Assembly: GCA_947652115.1 (NCBI GenBank)
Contig: OX393564.1
Coordinates: 10,322,782-10,386,781, forward strand
Length of the DNA: 64,000 nucleotides
Reading direction: 5' to 3'
Source of the DNA: Blastomussa wellsi
Taxonomy: Eukaryota; Cnidaria; Anthozoa; Scleractinia; Plerogyridae
Positions 30,903 to 42,345 of the stretch are shown piece after piece (the stretch's first letter is position 1; every line of letters starts with the position of its first letter). Below the pieces are notes generated by a model. That model searched no databases and was not told where the DNA came from. It was given only the letters and a program-made list of their open reading frames with translations. The translations under genes were made by a program, and so were the position numbers.

Positions 30903-31601
30903 CTGAGTTTTAATTACACACACACATATATCAATGATTATTTTTGTGCACACATTTTACAACAAGCTTTTCATGGCAAAACAAAACACACAAGTAAGCC
31001 AAAAAAAATTATATCACTATGCCTGGAAATTTGTGGTAACTTAAAGGGGAGTATATTATTTTGAATCTTTTGAGGGAACTGCACATTTTATGCAATTTTA
31101 AGGTCATGAAGATTCAAGAAGACATAAGGGGCAAAAACATGAAAGGTTCACATGCTCAAGAAATTTAGACATGGAGAAATTAGAAGAGGTATTTTTACAT
31201 TGTGGATGTGTGGCATTTCTTATGGGGTAAACAGGAATATCTGTTCAAAGTGGATGATGTTTATTTTTTTTCCCAGTAATATCTACCTTGGCCAGTGAAT
31301 TTCTTGAGGTTGCCATATTGTTGAAGAAAGTGAGGACAGTGGTACACCATGATATGTATGTATGGTGTAATGGGATTTCTCTTGTCATATCCAGGTCCCT
31401 TCATTGATAGTAGGTGCTTAGCCCATAGCTGAGACTAGGAAAAGAGGGCATTATAGGAATTAAGTAATAGTAGTAGTAATACCTACAATGGTTCATAAGC
31501 TCATGCCAATCTTCAGAGCTCTGAAACAGCCTGGGAATACTTATAGTGAGAAGAATAATGATGAATATGAATATGATGATAATTTTCAAAACTCATTATT
31601 C

Positions 31602-31702
31602 TTAACCCTTTAAGTCCCAAGGGGTCTCCCTTTGACGAGTAAAATCTACAGGCGTTAGACAGAGTAAAATCTACAAGTCACTCTTGGGGCTTAAAGGGTT
31701 AA
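31602..31702. mobile_element. Short MITE with TTAA flanks (piggyBac-like ends)
   Basis: Inverted ends CCCTTTAAGTCCCAAG and (reverse complement) CCCTTTAAGCCCCAAG are bounded by TTAA at 31602-31605 and 31699-31702. The internal 60 bp repeats AGTAAAATCTACA twice. The first six bases and the TTAA target match the piggyBac element at 47006. Confidence 0.8.
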
Positions 31703-31715
31703 TCGAGATAGTTTT

Positions 31716-34382
31716 TTAACCCTTTAAGTCCCAAGGGGTCTCCCAGTTGTCTTTTGAAACATCTGCAAAAGTTGAGAAAAATCTTGCACTATTGGGCAGT
31801 TCACCCCCCAACATAGCCAACATCTTCATGTCATTTGGCAATTCGGCACATTTAAAAGTTACATGAAAGCCCTCAATTTCAAAGACTTTTTTCTCAATCT
31901 CACTAATTTCTTTGCACAAGAATTGACAGTACTTGCGTACAACTGGCGAAGTTTCCTGACAATTACCCCCAAAAATAATAAAGTTGTCATTGCTTGATGC
32001 AACCCTCTTACCAACATTAATAAAACTTAACAGAAAAGAACAAGCACTTTCATTCTTCCCAAATGGGCAGCCATCCCCACCCACTGCAAACAAAAAAGTA
32101 CCCTCACTTTTGCCAAACCACTGAAGGGTTTCCTTTCTGTCATTTCGGAGGTAAAATTTTGCTAAGCGTGGCAAATACTCAATTAACTTTCGAAAGCAAC
32201 CTTGTGTTGTTTCATCTTCCATAACACCCTGAAACTGTTCTTCTAATTTGTAAACATTTCCAATGCTGACTTGGTTGATTTCTTTGACAAGCTTGCTATA
32301 GGGCAACAATTTTGGAATAGGGCAGTTTGGCATCAAAGTAATAGCTGACCTCCTGTTTCCCATCGCTTGATTTTTTTTCATAGATAATGCAAGTCTTACA
32401 GACTTATATTTTCGCTTGCCCATTACACCACTACTATAGAAAACTGCAATGCTTCTCTTTACATTTTCTGGTGAGATTTCAAAAGCTTTTGAATTTTTCT
32501 TAAATGCAGCTGAGACTACCTTCTTTGTTAGGATTTTCTGACTTAAAACATAATCTTTCATTTTGTCTACTTTACATCTTTTTGCTAAGGTGTCAAAAAT
32601 TCCATCAAAGGCTGGTGCTAAGTTGTTCTCAGAACCTCCATGGATTGTGGAAGCAGTTTTCATTGTTTCTTGTCGTCGTTTTGATGCTGTTCTTGGTGGC
32701 ATATTTGATTTGCCATCCACCAAAATAGTTGGGGATCTTGTTCGTGAACTAATATCAGTGTTAACTGGTTGTAACTGCAAAGAAAAATACTTCATTACCT
32801 ACTTCTGCAATATGGTACTGAAAAAATCATCTCATAGTATGAACTATTATACCAACCTGAACATTTTGAGTTTCACGAGTCAAGTCTCTCAATACTTCCC
32901 CTGAATCACTGACCTTTAAGTAACAAAAAATTAAATTAATCGTTCACTTCCAAAATGTTCATTCCACAAATAAAACAAAAGCTAACAGCAATTAATTAGG
33001 GATGCACCATTAGAAATGTGAAGGGGGGGAGTCCAAAAACAAAAAAAAAAATCCTGCAAACGAAAATTTTACAAAAAAAAAATCCTGCACTGCACAGGAA
33101 CCAGGAAAAAAATATCCTGCATGAATAACCAATGTGACAGTGTATATAATGTGACATTGTATATATATTACACAGTCTAAAAAATAAATTTCCGTTACTT
33201 TTTCTAGAAGGAAATACCTCCTGGAAAACGCTGGAAATGGCATTTCCGAGTGTCTAGAATTCAAAATTTTCTGGGGGGGCATGCCCCCAGACCCCCCTAG
33301 CGGCTCGCGCCTTTGCCGCTCAATCCCACAGCCGCCTATTTATCATCCTCAGCCTGCTACTTCAAAAATTACTGAAAGCACTGCGTAAGCATCAAAGATG
33401 AATGGTTCTACTATGACGATTTGTGGGAGCACCAATGCCAAGGTCATGGCCTCAAGAGGTGTTCCCACAAACCACCCACACCAGCTTGTTGAAGCCTTGT
33501 GTACGGTATATTAAATATTTGCTCCATCAAATATCAATGTTCAAAGGTTTCATGTGCAGAGACTTGGCACGGAAAATGTACATGTACAATAAAAGGGGAC
33601 TGTTCACTGTTTTACAATAGAAAATCTCAATGAAATAAATATAGTTAATACAAATGTGTTCTGTTGGAGCGGTTGAAACGAGCCCAATAGAACAAGACCA
33701 AAAAAGGGCATAGTCGTTTTGGAAAAAAAAATCGTGCAAAGGTTTGAAGGTTGAAAAAAAAAAATCTCGCACTCCTGCTGGTTGTGAAAAAAATAACATG
33801 CCTTTCCAGAAAGTCCTACCCCCCCTTCACTTTTCTAATGGTGCATCCCTTAATAAATTATCATAAGTGGCTATTTATAGGTGTAGTATTTTCCAGAAAT
33901 GATGAACAAATCAGAAGTATCTCAATACATAGAAAGAAAAATAAACTTTTTTTAATCTCAAACTGACAGGGTAGCCTGTTTAATGCTAGTATCTTCAAGT
34001 TAACTACTCTAAAAACTAATTAACTTAAACTTATTATACATAACAAGCAGAGTAACTAGCTACCTAAATAACTAACTACAATAATCTATCAATTTAAATC
34101 TACATGCAATGTACTTACACAACACAGAATATCTTGTTGCTTATTACCAGCATGTATCAGTGTTTGATCAGTTAGTTATAAAGTTAATAAAACTCAATTA
34201 TTACATGAGAGTCTTCACTGACTGACCTAACTAACCTTTGATTTTAGTCTATTAATTTTCCTCGTGTTTGAGCTAAGCTCTGCCTTCAAACTTCTACACT
34301 GTTCCACTGCTGTCTGCCTCGCTTCCTTTCGGGCCTTCATAAAGGCATTAACATCGAATCGACTGTTCTTAGTGTGTGGCAT
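31716..34382 (-). CDS. Uncharacterised three-exon gene (420 aa) with a MITE-derived C-terminus
   Basis: Exon 1 (34382-34236) starts MPHTKNSRFDVNAFM and is a charged coiled coil. Exon 2 (32913-32857) gives VSDSGEVLRDLTRETQNVQ. Exon 3 (32774-31716) is a 352-codon open frame. All introns have GT-AG ends in phase 0. Exon 3 has a basic N-terminal part and a conserved-looking core: TFLFAVGGDGCPFGKNESAC, then SSNDNFIIFGGNC and AELPNDMKMLAMLGGELPN followed by SARFFSTFADVS. I have seen this kind of block in unnamed cnidarian proteins but cannot name a domain. The last residues (ETPWDLKG and the stop) come from a MITE end at 31716-31742. Intron 1 contains a Harbinger-like MITE. Confidence 0.6.
32999..33849. 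mobile_element. PIF/Harbinger-type MITE (851 bp) in intron 1
   Basis: Inverted ends GGGATGCACCATTAGAAA continue to GTGAAGGGGGGG on both sides. TTA flanks each end (32996-32998 and 33850-33852), the 3 bp target duplication typical of PIF/Harbinger. The inside has no transposase and contains a G/C-rich palindromic GGGGGGGCATGCCCCC near 33271-33286. Confidence 0.8.
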
Positions 34383-34505
34383 AATGCTACAAGTTCACCT
34401 AGTGCAATACACAACACACTGTTATGCGTTTAACCCGGTATTCACATACAAGCTAAAATTCAGCAAAACAAAAACGATACGATTCTTCTCTATGCTTCAA
34501 AGATT

Positions 34506-34724
34506 TCAAAAATTTCTTTCAAATTTCTTACAATGACTTTCAGTCAGAACGTAGCAGGTGGAGTTCAAGGCCTGCAAATTTTCTAAAAATTTGTCTAATG
34601 TTTCTCTGTCTCCGTCCAAATAGCCAAAGCAATAATGTTCCTCGACGGCAAAGCTACTGAGCTTTTCTTTTAAAAACTCAATCTCTAAATCTCTCAAAGA
34701 AGTAGGCTTTTCATTTTCTTCCAT
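34506..34724 (-). CDS. Small ORF or first exon (up to 72 aa) of unknown function
   Basis: The ATG at 34724 opens MEENEKPTSLRDLEIEFLKE... The frame is acidic and helical and has a plausible donor (CATT|GTAAGA) near 34538. Its phase does not match the exon at 34382, so I cannot join them. Confidence 0.35.
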   Translation of the reverse strand: MEENEKPTSLRDLEIEFLKEKLSSFAVEEHYCFGYLDGDRETLDKFLENLQALNSTCYVLTESHCKKFERNF

Positions 34725-35129
34725 GGTAAACCTACCGACAAATACAGTAGTCTACAGCTATATTGCGAAAAATTGCGCCAAATGTGATGGACCTGTGCTA
34801 GACAATAGGAGGCCAGAGGCCAAGGTACATTTTTCGGTCACCCTGCAAACGGTCTGTCGATCTCTTTTTTTTTATATATGCTTTAAATATTTCCTACATT
34901 CCTAAAACATCTTAGCAGTCAAGGCGTTTTCAAAATTGCTGTAATGTTTATTTGGTGTCGTCTTTGGTAGTTTTACTTCGAAAACCAAGCATGAAGGACA
35001 ATGTTTTTTGGTTTGTTGCCAACCGGAAGGGCACGTCACATTTTTGGGTCAGGCAGTATTCTCCCGGGTATTCTACAAACCCATTAAGGGACCATTTCCA
35101 ATACTTTTTCTATACGTTTTCGATGGTTA

Positions 35130-35345
35130 TTGCATCAGTATAAAGCATTTAGGCAGTTAAGGTGTTTCTGGCCTTGCCTTAATTTTTTTTGCGTGGCTTC
35201 TTATACTGTTCGTGCTTACAATCCACTGACAATCCTATCGCTAATTTTGATTAGATTTCAGATGTCTGTACATGGCGTATTAAGTTCCTTTCCGCTGACC
35301 AGTCTAATTTCGGACTTATTTTTCACCCCGGCTCCCGATGGTAGG
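35130..35345 (-). repeat. Dispersed repeat, inverted copy of 19640-19860
   Basis: In reverse complement it contains GCCGGGGTGAAAAATAAGTC, and a CATGTACA-like segment follows, as at 19660-19745. Further on, AGAAACACCTTAACTGCC matches AGAAAACACCTTGACTACC near 19812. Confidence 0.55.
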
Positions 35346-38300
35346 GACTATATACTCGTTCCCAGATTTATTTAAAGAAGCGCAAGCGCCTGGGAATGAG
35401 ATCGCCATTACATAAACAGTTGTATCGGTTCCATGTAAACTCTTCGAACCGTGTTGTTTTCGATGCGGTTACGAGGTCATGAAACCGTGTCCATTGGAAA
35501 ATGCGTTCGTGTAAAAGTAGCCTCAAAGTCGTTCACTTCTTGTTTCCGGTTTGCCAGTTGTGGCACGAACGAAGAACTTTCGCGTTTTTGCGCCAATTTT
35601 CACCAGAAGTCCAATTGTCGTACGTTAAATTATTTTACGGAAAGAAGTTAAATTCGCACCCGTTAACGTACAAAAACTAATGTGTGAAAATACTTTTGAA
35701 AAACTTTGCCTGGTTGACATGAGGTACAATTAATGTCAAAGACTAGATCTGATCTAAATCATTTCATCAAGACACTTGCATGTGTTCACCTACTTCGAAT
35801 AAATTTGAAGACTTCCCAGAGAAGTTTGCAGCCATCTCCGCAGTAGTCCCTTACCAATCGATTGATTAAACCAGCTATGTTTTTTCTTGTTTACATTAGT
35901 TGTTTAATCAGCTATATTGTGACATTCACTCTAAGTATAAATAATTTTTTATTTCGCAGGAGGCTGATGATGATTGATCCTGAGTTGGTGCCATCTCAAG
36001 CCGGCTGGAGCTGTTAAAACAGCATGTTGATGACAACAGATCTTCAGATACGGGAACTTTTAAGACAGTTCAGTTTTCAGATTATCATTGGCTCTTCCCG
36101 GATATTTTGCTTCTTCGAAAACTGACTAAATTACCTTGGTGCTTTTCTCAATTCAAGCCTTTGAAATGTGTGACATTAGGCGATATCGTCACGAGTGTTT
36201 AGCTAAACTATACAGCGTTTTAGGAATAAACTTAATAGCGGAGCTCCGGCTGCCCGAAGGGCCACCAAGCGGAGCCCCATACTCATATGGGAAAGAAAAC
36301 GAAACCCATGAGTTGATTTTCTCATGGTTATCATGGCTAGCAGTATTGCTTGTGGGCGCATACGCACGACGACGACGTCGACAACGACAGAGTCGCGCAA
36401 CATGGTGGCCATAAATAGCCATGCCTTTTCAACACCTTGTCAGCCTTATCAGCTTACATCTTTGTCATAGGGTATCCATGTTATGGTCAATTGACAGCTG
36501 TCAAAAGAAGGTAGCTGCTGACCAGTATCACATGACCATGTCACGGGTTCAGGTTGAGGCTCCTCGAGGTCATGTGGTTTTTTGAAGTTGACCGCTGACC
36601 AGGTATGTTATATCATTAGCGGGCTCAGATTGGACTTGGCATATCATTGGATCGCGGGCTCAAGACCAAATTTTTTCTTCTGTTTATGTTCAGCTCGGAT
36701 TTTCACGGTCATTCCTCGGCGAGAAAGCGAGAAAGAGCAACTGCTGACAAAGCACTGTCAAAGAATACATCAAGTATTAAAGAGGGAAAGAAAGGTGCCG
36801 ATAAAACAGCCAAATAAATGGCAAAGAACAAGAGGAAGGAGAGCAAGTCGACATAGTGCTCAAACGTACTGTAAACATTACTGCCATGTGGTGAGTGACA
36901 AAAGACACCGGCGGCTCGGGCTTAAGTTCATCATATGAAAATCGTATGAATCGTCTATTCTGCCAGCTGTGAAGTTCTTCTAAATGTGAGAGGGGTGTTC
37001 AACAAAAAATTCAGGTTTCGATCGACAGCTGAGCAGTACAAGGTAAGCGCAGTATTGTACTTTCAAACTTCCCAAGTCAGCTGTTCCCGACTTGTTTTTC
37101 TCTTTTTTAAATTTGTTTCGATAATAGTACCGCTTTTTCTCACCGCTTCTGCTGTTTGCACTGATGCTTTCGAACACAAGTCGTAGCAAAGGCTGGTTGT
37201 ACACAATGTAAACCCATATACGTCATGACACAATGGCAATTTGGTGATTTTATTGGTATATCTTTTCAGTGTGGTTATTTACCTTTCAACTCGACTCAGT
37301 TTATTTTAAACATAAATTCCATACATGTAGATTAGTTCTGTGTTGAGGAAGTTTTCCAAGTTGTGTCTTTAAACCAGGAAAACATTAGTTTTGCAAAGGT
37401 TTGGAATTAAATTTTTTTGCAAAGGTTTGCAAAGGAAAATAAAGATTTGATGATGAAAATATGATTGACCATAATTTTTGTGTCCAGTAAATTTATTTGG
37501 TGAATCTTTCAAACTTGAACCATGGATTTACATTTTCTCCAAAGCGGAAAGTTTTGACCAATTTAGAAACACTGACTAGTGCATCTAGTCATAGGCATAC
37601 AAGCTGGGGGTCAAGGGGGCTGCAGGCCTCCCAGTTCACATTTTTTTGCAGATGACATTTTTTGGGCAAAATGCTCCCAGTTCAGAGAACAGAAGTTGGA
37701 AGAAAACTAGCCAATACAACCCTGATTGTCTGTGTCAACCAAGCGTTCAGACAAATTTTTCATTTTGTGCTTATTGTGTGCCACAACGGCAACCTACAAG
37801 TGCTTACAAGTTTTGTCAGTAAATAGTTATTGAATAATAAGTGAAAGTTTAAATAAGCGTGTAAATTGCGAAAGTTTAGTATTAAATGTAATTTTTTGGT
37901 GTTTTCATACCGGTGTTACACTCGCACATTTGGGGCACTGTGTATAATTGTTTTGGGTTTGCAAATCACAGCCCTCCCCCTAAATCAGGCAGTGCCCTTA
38001 TGTCTAAAGATATCCCAGACTTTGTTTTTGTTGCATTTTTTGCAAATATTTTTGTGAAACAGATCTTTGTTTTGTGGATTGAAATCATTATCTGAAAGTT
38101 TAGTCAGTGTGCATGTAATTAAAAGTTGTCTCGTTCTATCACCAAAACACAAAAATACTGCAACTGTTTAAACTTGCTGATTTAACATTGTTTTATTAAA
38201 CATCTGAAATTGCATTTCAGAGCTTCTAGATTTCAAAATTCTAGCAGGGCATTGAACAGTTTGGTTTAGCATTTGTTTACACATTTGTAAGAGCCTGAGG

Positions 38301-39039
38301 AAAAAATATGTATAAACAGGGTTTGAAAGAAAACCTTTAATTATAACTTTCTCTTAAGGCAATCTACTCAAGTTTTGTTTGCCCTGGGAAAGACTAGTTT
38401 CCTTTTGATTATTTAATTGGCAGACAGCCACAGGACCTTCTCCATTGGGTAAGATCGAAAATTCTGGACACAGCTTTTTACCCCTCGTGAAGCATTTTTT
38501 ATTCTTTCAAATTCCACTAAAAATGTGCTTACCAATTTTCAGTTGAAATGTGTAATTACAATGATTACAATGTGGGCACTGAAGAAACTCATCAATTACC
38601 AGTTCATGCAATCATTATTGCAGAATTTTTTCCCAGATTCACTCCTTGACAACCAAAATCAGTGTAATGACAGATGTAATACCCTATCCTGTATAACAAT
38701 GATAATTATTGTAATTAAGGAGTTACCGTTTGTCTCACGATGTAGTCACTTGTGATGTGGACCATGACGTTTCAGTTGCATACTGCTAGCCTTCATCAGG
38801 AGATAAGGTCGACTGGCTACGTCGATGATTTGTTGTTTTACGCAAGTGTTTACTTTTCATCTGTTTGGATAGGACATACATGTAAATCAAATGAGCAGCT
38901 GGTATCTTCTGTGCACTCCCATTGGCTATTATAGCTGAAACATAGTCCTGATTGTATTTGATAGTCCTGTGAGTAACTATTTGGTGATGGATGTCCACTT
39001 GAGTGGTTATGGCTAAAATGTATTGACCTCAACATAATA
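35346..39039. other. Long stretch without a supportable gene
   Basis: Small frames (36136-36414, 36582-36938, 37866-38095) show no motif I recognise. A segment near 36570-36602 (GACCGCTGACCAGG) recurs at 44142-44174. A copy of the TTTCAGAGCTTCTAGA/CAAAATT phrase near 38205-38262 resembles 33225-33290. Confidence 0.45.
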
Positions 39040-39217
39040 TTTTAAAATTAAACAAGACTTACCTGTAAGTTGAAGTTTGATTGGAATTCTATGAGTCACC
39101 TACTGCAGCAAGGGATCACATGCCCACCCTTGGGCTATACTCCCTTGCTGCAGTAGGTGACTCATAGAATTCCAATCAAACTTCAACTTACAGGTAAGTC
39201 TCGTTTAATTTTAAAAT
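39040..39217. repeat. DIRS terminal hairpin, ~76 bp arms
   Basis: The left arm 39040-39115 and right arm 39141-39217 are inverted copies with one obvious mismatch (ACAAGACTT against ACGAGACTT) around a 25 nt loop. The arms include TTTTAAAATTAAAC, ACTTACCTGTAAG (itself a palindrome) and CTACTGCAGCAAGGGA. Confidence 0.9.
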
Positions 39218-39443
39218 TCTATTTCGTCACCACTGCCACAGGGATCCCATGAGACTTTAAAGCCAGACATTCACATGAGGAAGATAAAATGGAAAACAAA
39301 CGTGAGTTTAATCACAAAAAATGTCCTACATTAGGTGTTACCAAATAGAAAAGGTGACTACATGTAGGCATATGATAAACTGTTATAACAACAAGAATTT
39401 GAAAGTCACCCATATAAGTGGGGATCATAGAAAACAAGTCAAG

Positions 39444-40450
39444 TTAATCAATGTTTAGCACAGTTTGTGGAAAGCTTCCATTCTTTTGAAGAGGCTTGTT
39501 GTAAAAACGGTCAAAGGTTCTTTGTGAGGACCAACCTGCGGTGTCTAAAATTTCCTTGATTGGAACAGATGCATTCTTAGCTTTTGATACTGCTGCTGCC
39601 CTGGTACTGTGAGGTTTGAAGGTGGTGACATCAACACCAGCATCGGCCATTACACAGCGGATCCACCTTGAAATGGTATCATGAGAGGCCCGGTGGTGTG
39701 GTTTAACATGTCTAAGGAGAAGCTTTGTTTCAGTACCTCTCAGTAGCTTTGTTCTCTGCAGATATTCTTTCAGGTGAGTAAAGACACAAAGAGTCGGGTC
39801 TTCAGGGTAGGCACGTAAAAACACTGAGGGCACTTTGTATCCTGGACGGCTTTGTTTAATGTGTTCTGGCAATGTAAACTCAAAGAAAGTGTCACCTTCC
39901 TTCATGAACTGTATATCAAGCATGTGGAGGCTCTGACCTCTGTGTGCAGAAACAAGTGCAATTAACATGGTCAGTTTGAGAGTCAAGGATTTAAGACTGG
40001 CTTGAGTTGGTCCTGGCTGTGACGACAAATAGGTGAGGACTGGATTTAAATCCCACGTAGTTTGGTATCGTGGAGCAGGCGGTTTGTTCTTAAAAATGCC
40101 TTTCATGAAACGGGTTACAATGGGATGGCTTCCAATATTCACATTGTCAATGGGAAGAATGATAGCAGATAAGGCACTTCTTGCTGTGTTTATGGTGGCA
40201 TATGATAATCCTTGTTCATGTAGGCTGACTAAGAAATCTAGCACTGTACTCAAAGGTGGGTTGTATGAATTAACTTTCCATTTAGAGCAAAAGTCATGCC
40301 ATTTCTTGATGTATGGGGTGTATTGTTTGTGGGTACCAGTTGACCAGGACTGTAAAATGATGTCGGTAGCTTTGCTTGAAATAGCTCTCTGTTGGAAGGA
40401 TTCCCTGATACTTTGCAAACCATTAGTTGCAGCCGTTTGCTGAGAGGATG
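39444..40450 (-). CDS. DIRS tyrosine recombinase
   Basis: The frame runs without a stop to 39444 and overlaps the 3' end of the RT frame; no ATG lies at its start, so it is probably translated after frameshifting. The N-terminal SAM-like part (WSTGTHKQYTPYIKKW) binds DNA. The catalytic part shows the first Arg in SAHRGQSLHML, the H-x-x-R in HSTRAAAVSKA, a later tryptophan (DTAGWSSQRT), and the nucleophile Tyr in FDRFYNKPL. It joins circular DIRS DNA to the genome. Length (about 325 aa) is normal. Confidence 0.9.
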
Positions 40451-42345
40451 AGCTGCATTGCTGTGAGGCAGGAATAGTAGCCTGTCGGACTGGAAGACAA
40501 GGGGGTGGTCTATCAGAAGGTGCAAGAGAAGTGTGAACCAGGGTTGTGTTGTCCAGAGGGGTACAATGATGACCCCTGTTGAGTTGTCTTGCTCGATTTT
40601 CTGAAGGCAGGTGGCAACTAGGCTAAAGGGGGGGAAAGCATAAAAATAATAAGTTTCCCAATTCATCAGAAAAGCATTGATAAACTTTGCTCCAGGGTCA
40701 GGTCGCCATGACACGTATTGAGCAACTTTGAAGTTTAGTCTGGAGGCGAATAAGTCTATGTCAGACATGCCCCAACGTTCCTGTATAGCATTAAATTTTT
40801 CGTGTGACAAGGACCATTCTGTGGACTCTTTGAGTACTCGAGATTCCTTGTCAGCTTGGGTGTTTTCAATCCCTGGTATATGGGTGGCAGTGAGCCAGAT
40901 GTTGTGGGCGATGCACCACTCCCATATGGCAACAGCTATATTATTGCATGGTACAGATTTAATGCCCCCCATTGCATTTATGTATGCTACCGTAGTGGTA
41001 TTATCTGACTGAATGAGGATATGTTTCCCGTGTAACGTGGCACAAAGTGATTTCAGACCCAGAAGAACAGCTTTCAATTCAAGGTAATTTATGTGGTGCT
41101 GTTGTTCCTCAAGGTCCCAAAATCCCCCGGTGGAGGTGTCTATACAAACAGCCCCCCAGCCTACCATTGAGGCATCAGTAGTTAGAGTGAGGTCAGGGTT
41201 ACTGCGGCTAATGGGTTTTGAGGCAGTTAGGATATTTGTTATCCACCATGACAGTTCTGTCCTAGCTTGAGCAGACAGGATCATTGGGGAATCAAAATTC
41301 CCCTTATTTGCCCGAAGGGCAGAAATTTTGTCAGACTCCAAATGCCTGTAGTGCATCTCAGCAAATTCCACAGCAGGGTAGCTGGAGACAAGGAAGCCTA
41401 TAACCTGTGCGACCGCACGAATGCTGGCTGTTTCTTGGGATAGCAAATTTTCACAAGCAGATTTAACTTTCATGGCTTTTGTTTCGGTAAGGGTTACTGT
41501 CATAGTGACACTATCCAGGACAAACCCCAGAAAATCTATTTTTTGCAGGGGTTGGAGCACAGACTTCACCGGGTGGACAGTGAAGCCAAGGTTGGTAAAT
41601 AAACTTACAGTGTCTAATATATTGTCCTGACAAGAACTAAAAGACTGACCAACCAGGAGAGAGTCGTCTATATGCCCCATGCATGTATGTCCAATGGAAC
41701 GCAAATGGGCATACACAGGTTTGAGAATTTTGGTAAAAATCCTTGGGGCAGATGATAACCCATTGGGTAAACATGTAAACCGATAGTATTTCCCTTTCCA
41801 CTCAAACATGAGGAACTTCCTATCTTCCTCTGCTATGGGAATGGAGTAATAAGCATCTTTTAGGTCTACAGATGCCATGAAGTATCTGGGTCGGATAAGC
41901 TTGAGGGCAGTACGGAATGTGTCCATTTTAAAATGATGATAATCAACAAATTCATTAAGTGGTTTTAGGTTGAGTATCATCCTGAAAGTACCATCTTTCT
42001 TAGGGCGAATGAAAATATTTGATACAAAACCACCAGACACAGGATTGACTGATTCAAGGACTTCTTTGCGAGCAAGCTTAGCAATTTCTGCATCAATAAT
42101 TGTAATTTCAGCAGGTGAAAAATGGATTTTCTTTGGTCGAACAGTCTGCATAGGGTATGCAGCCTCGAATTCAATATGGTGATGCTTTATGGCATCCAAG
42201 ATCACTGGGTCATTAGTCAATGATTCCCAAAAGGGCAAATGAAGTTTAACCTGCCCTGCTTTAAAAAGTTCGACCCTGTTGTGCAGTTCATCTAAATTAA
42301 TGCTTGTAGCATGAACTATATCCCTTACCTGGTCTTTTATTGTGT
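40250..42345 (-). CDS. DIRS reverse transcriptase-RNase H
   Basis: The frame is open from inside the end of gag (overlapping its TAA at 42337) to the stop at 40250. RT shows IFIRPKKDGTFRMILNLKPL, ASVDLKDAYYSIPI, FTCLPNGLSSAPRIFTKI and GHIDDSLL (the IDD catalytic pair). RNase H shows LTTDASMVGWGAVC, LELKAVLLGL, LIQSDNTTTVAYI and THIPGIENTQAD. The tail (DIDLFASRLN) is typical of DIRS polyproteins. All catalytic acids are present. Confidence 0.9.

Noticed and set aside
32504..32904. Plus-strand frames of 74 and 113 codons
   Set aside because: They are shadows of exon 3 of the minus-strand gene.
36136..36414. 92-codon frame ending in Arg-rich RRRRRQRQSR
   Set aside because: The arginine run comes from a CGA repeat, and the rest shows no motif.
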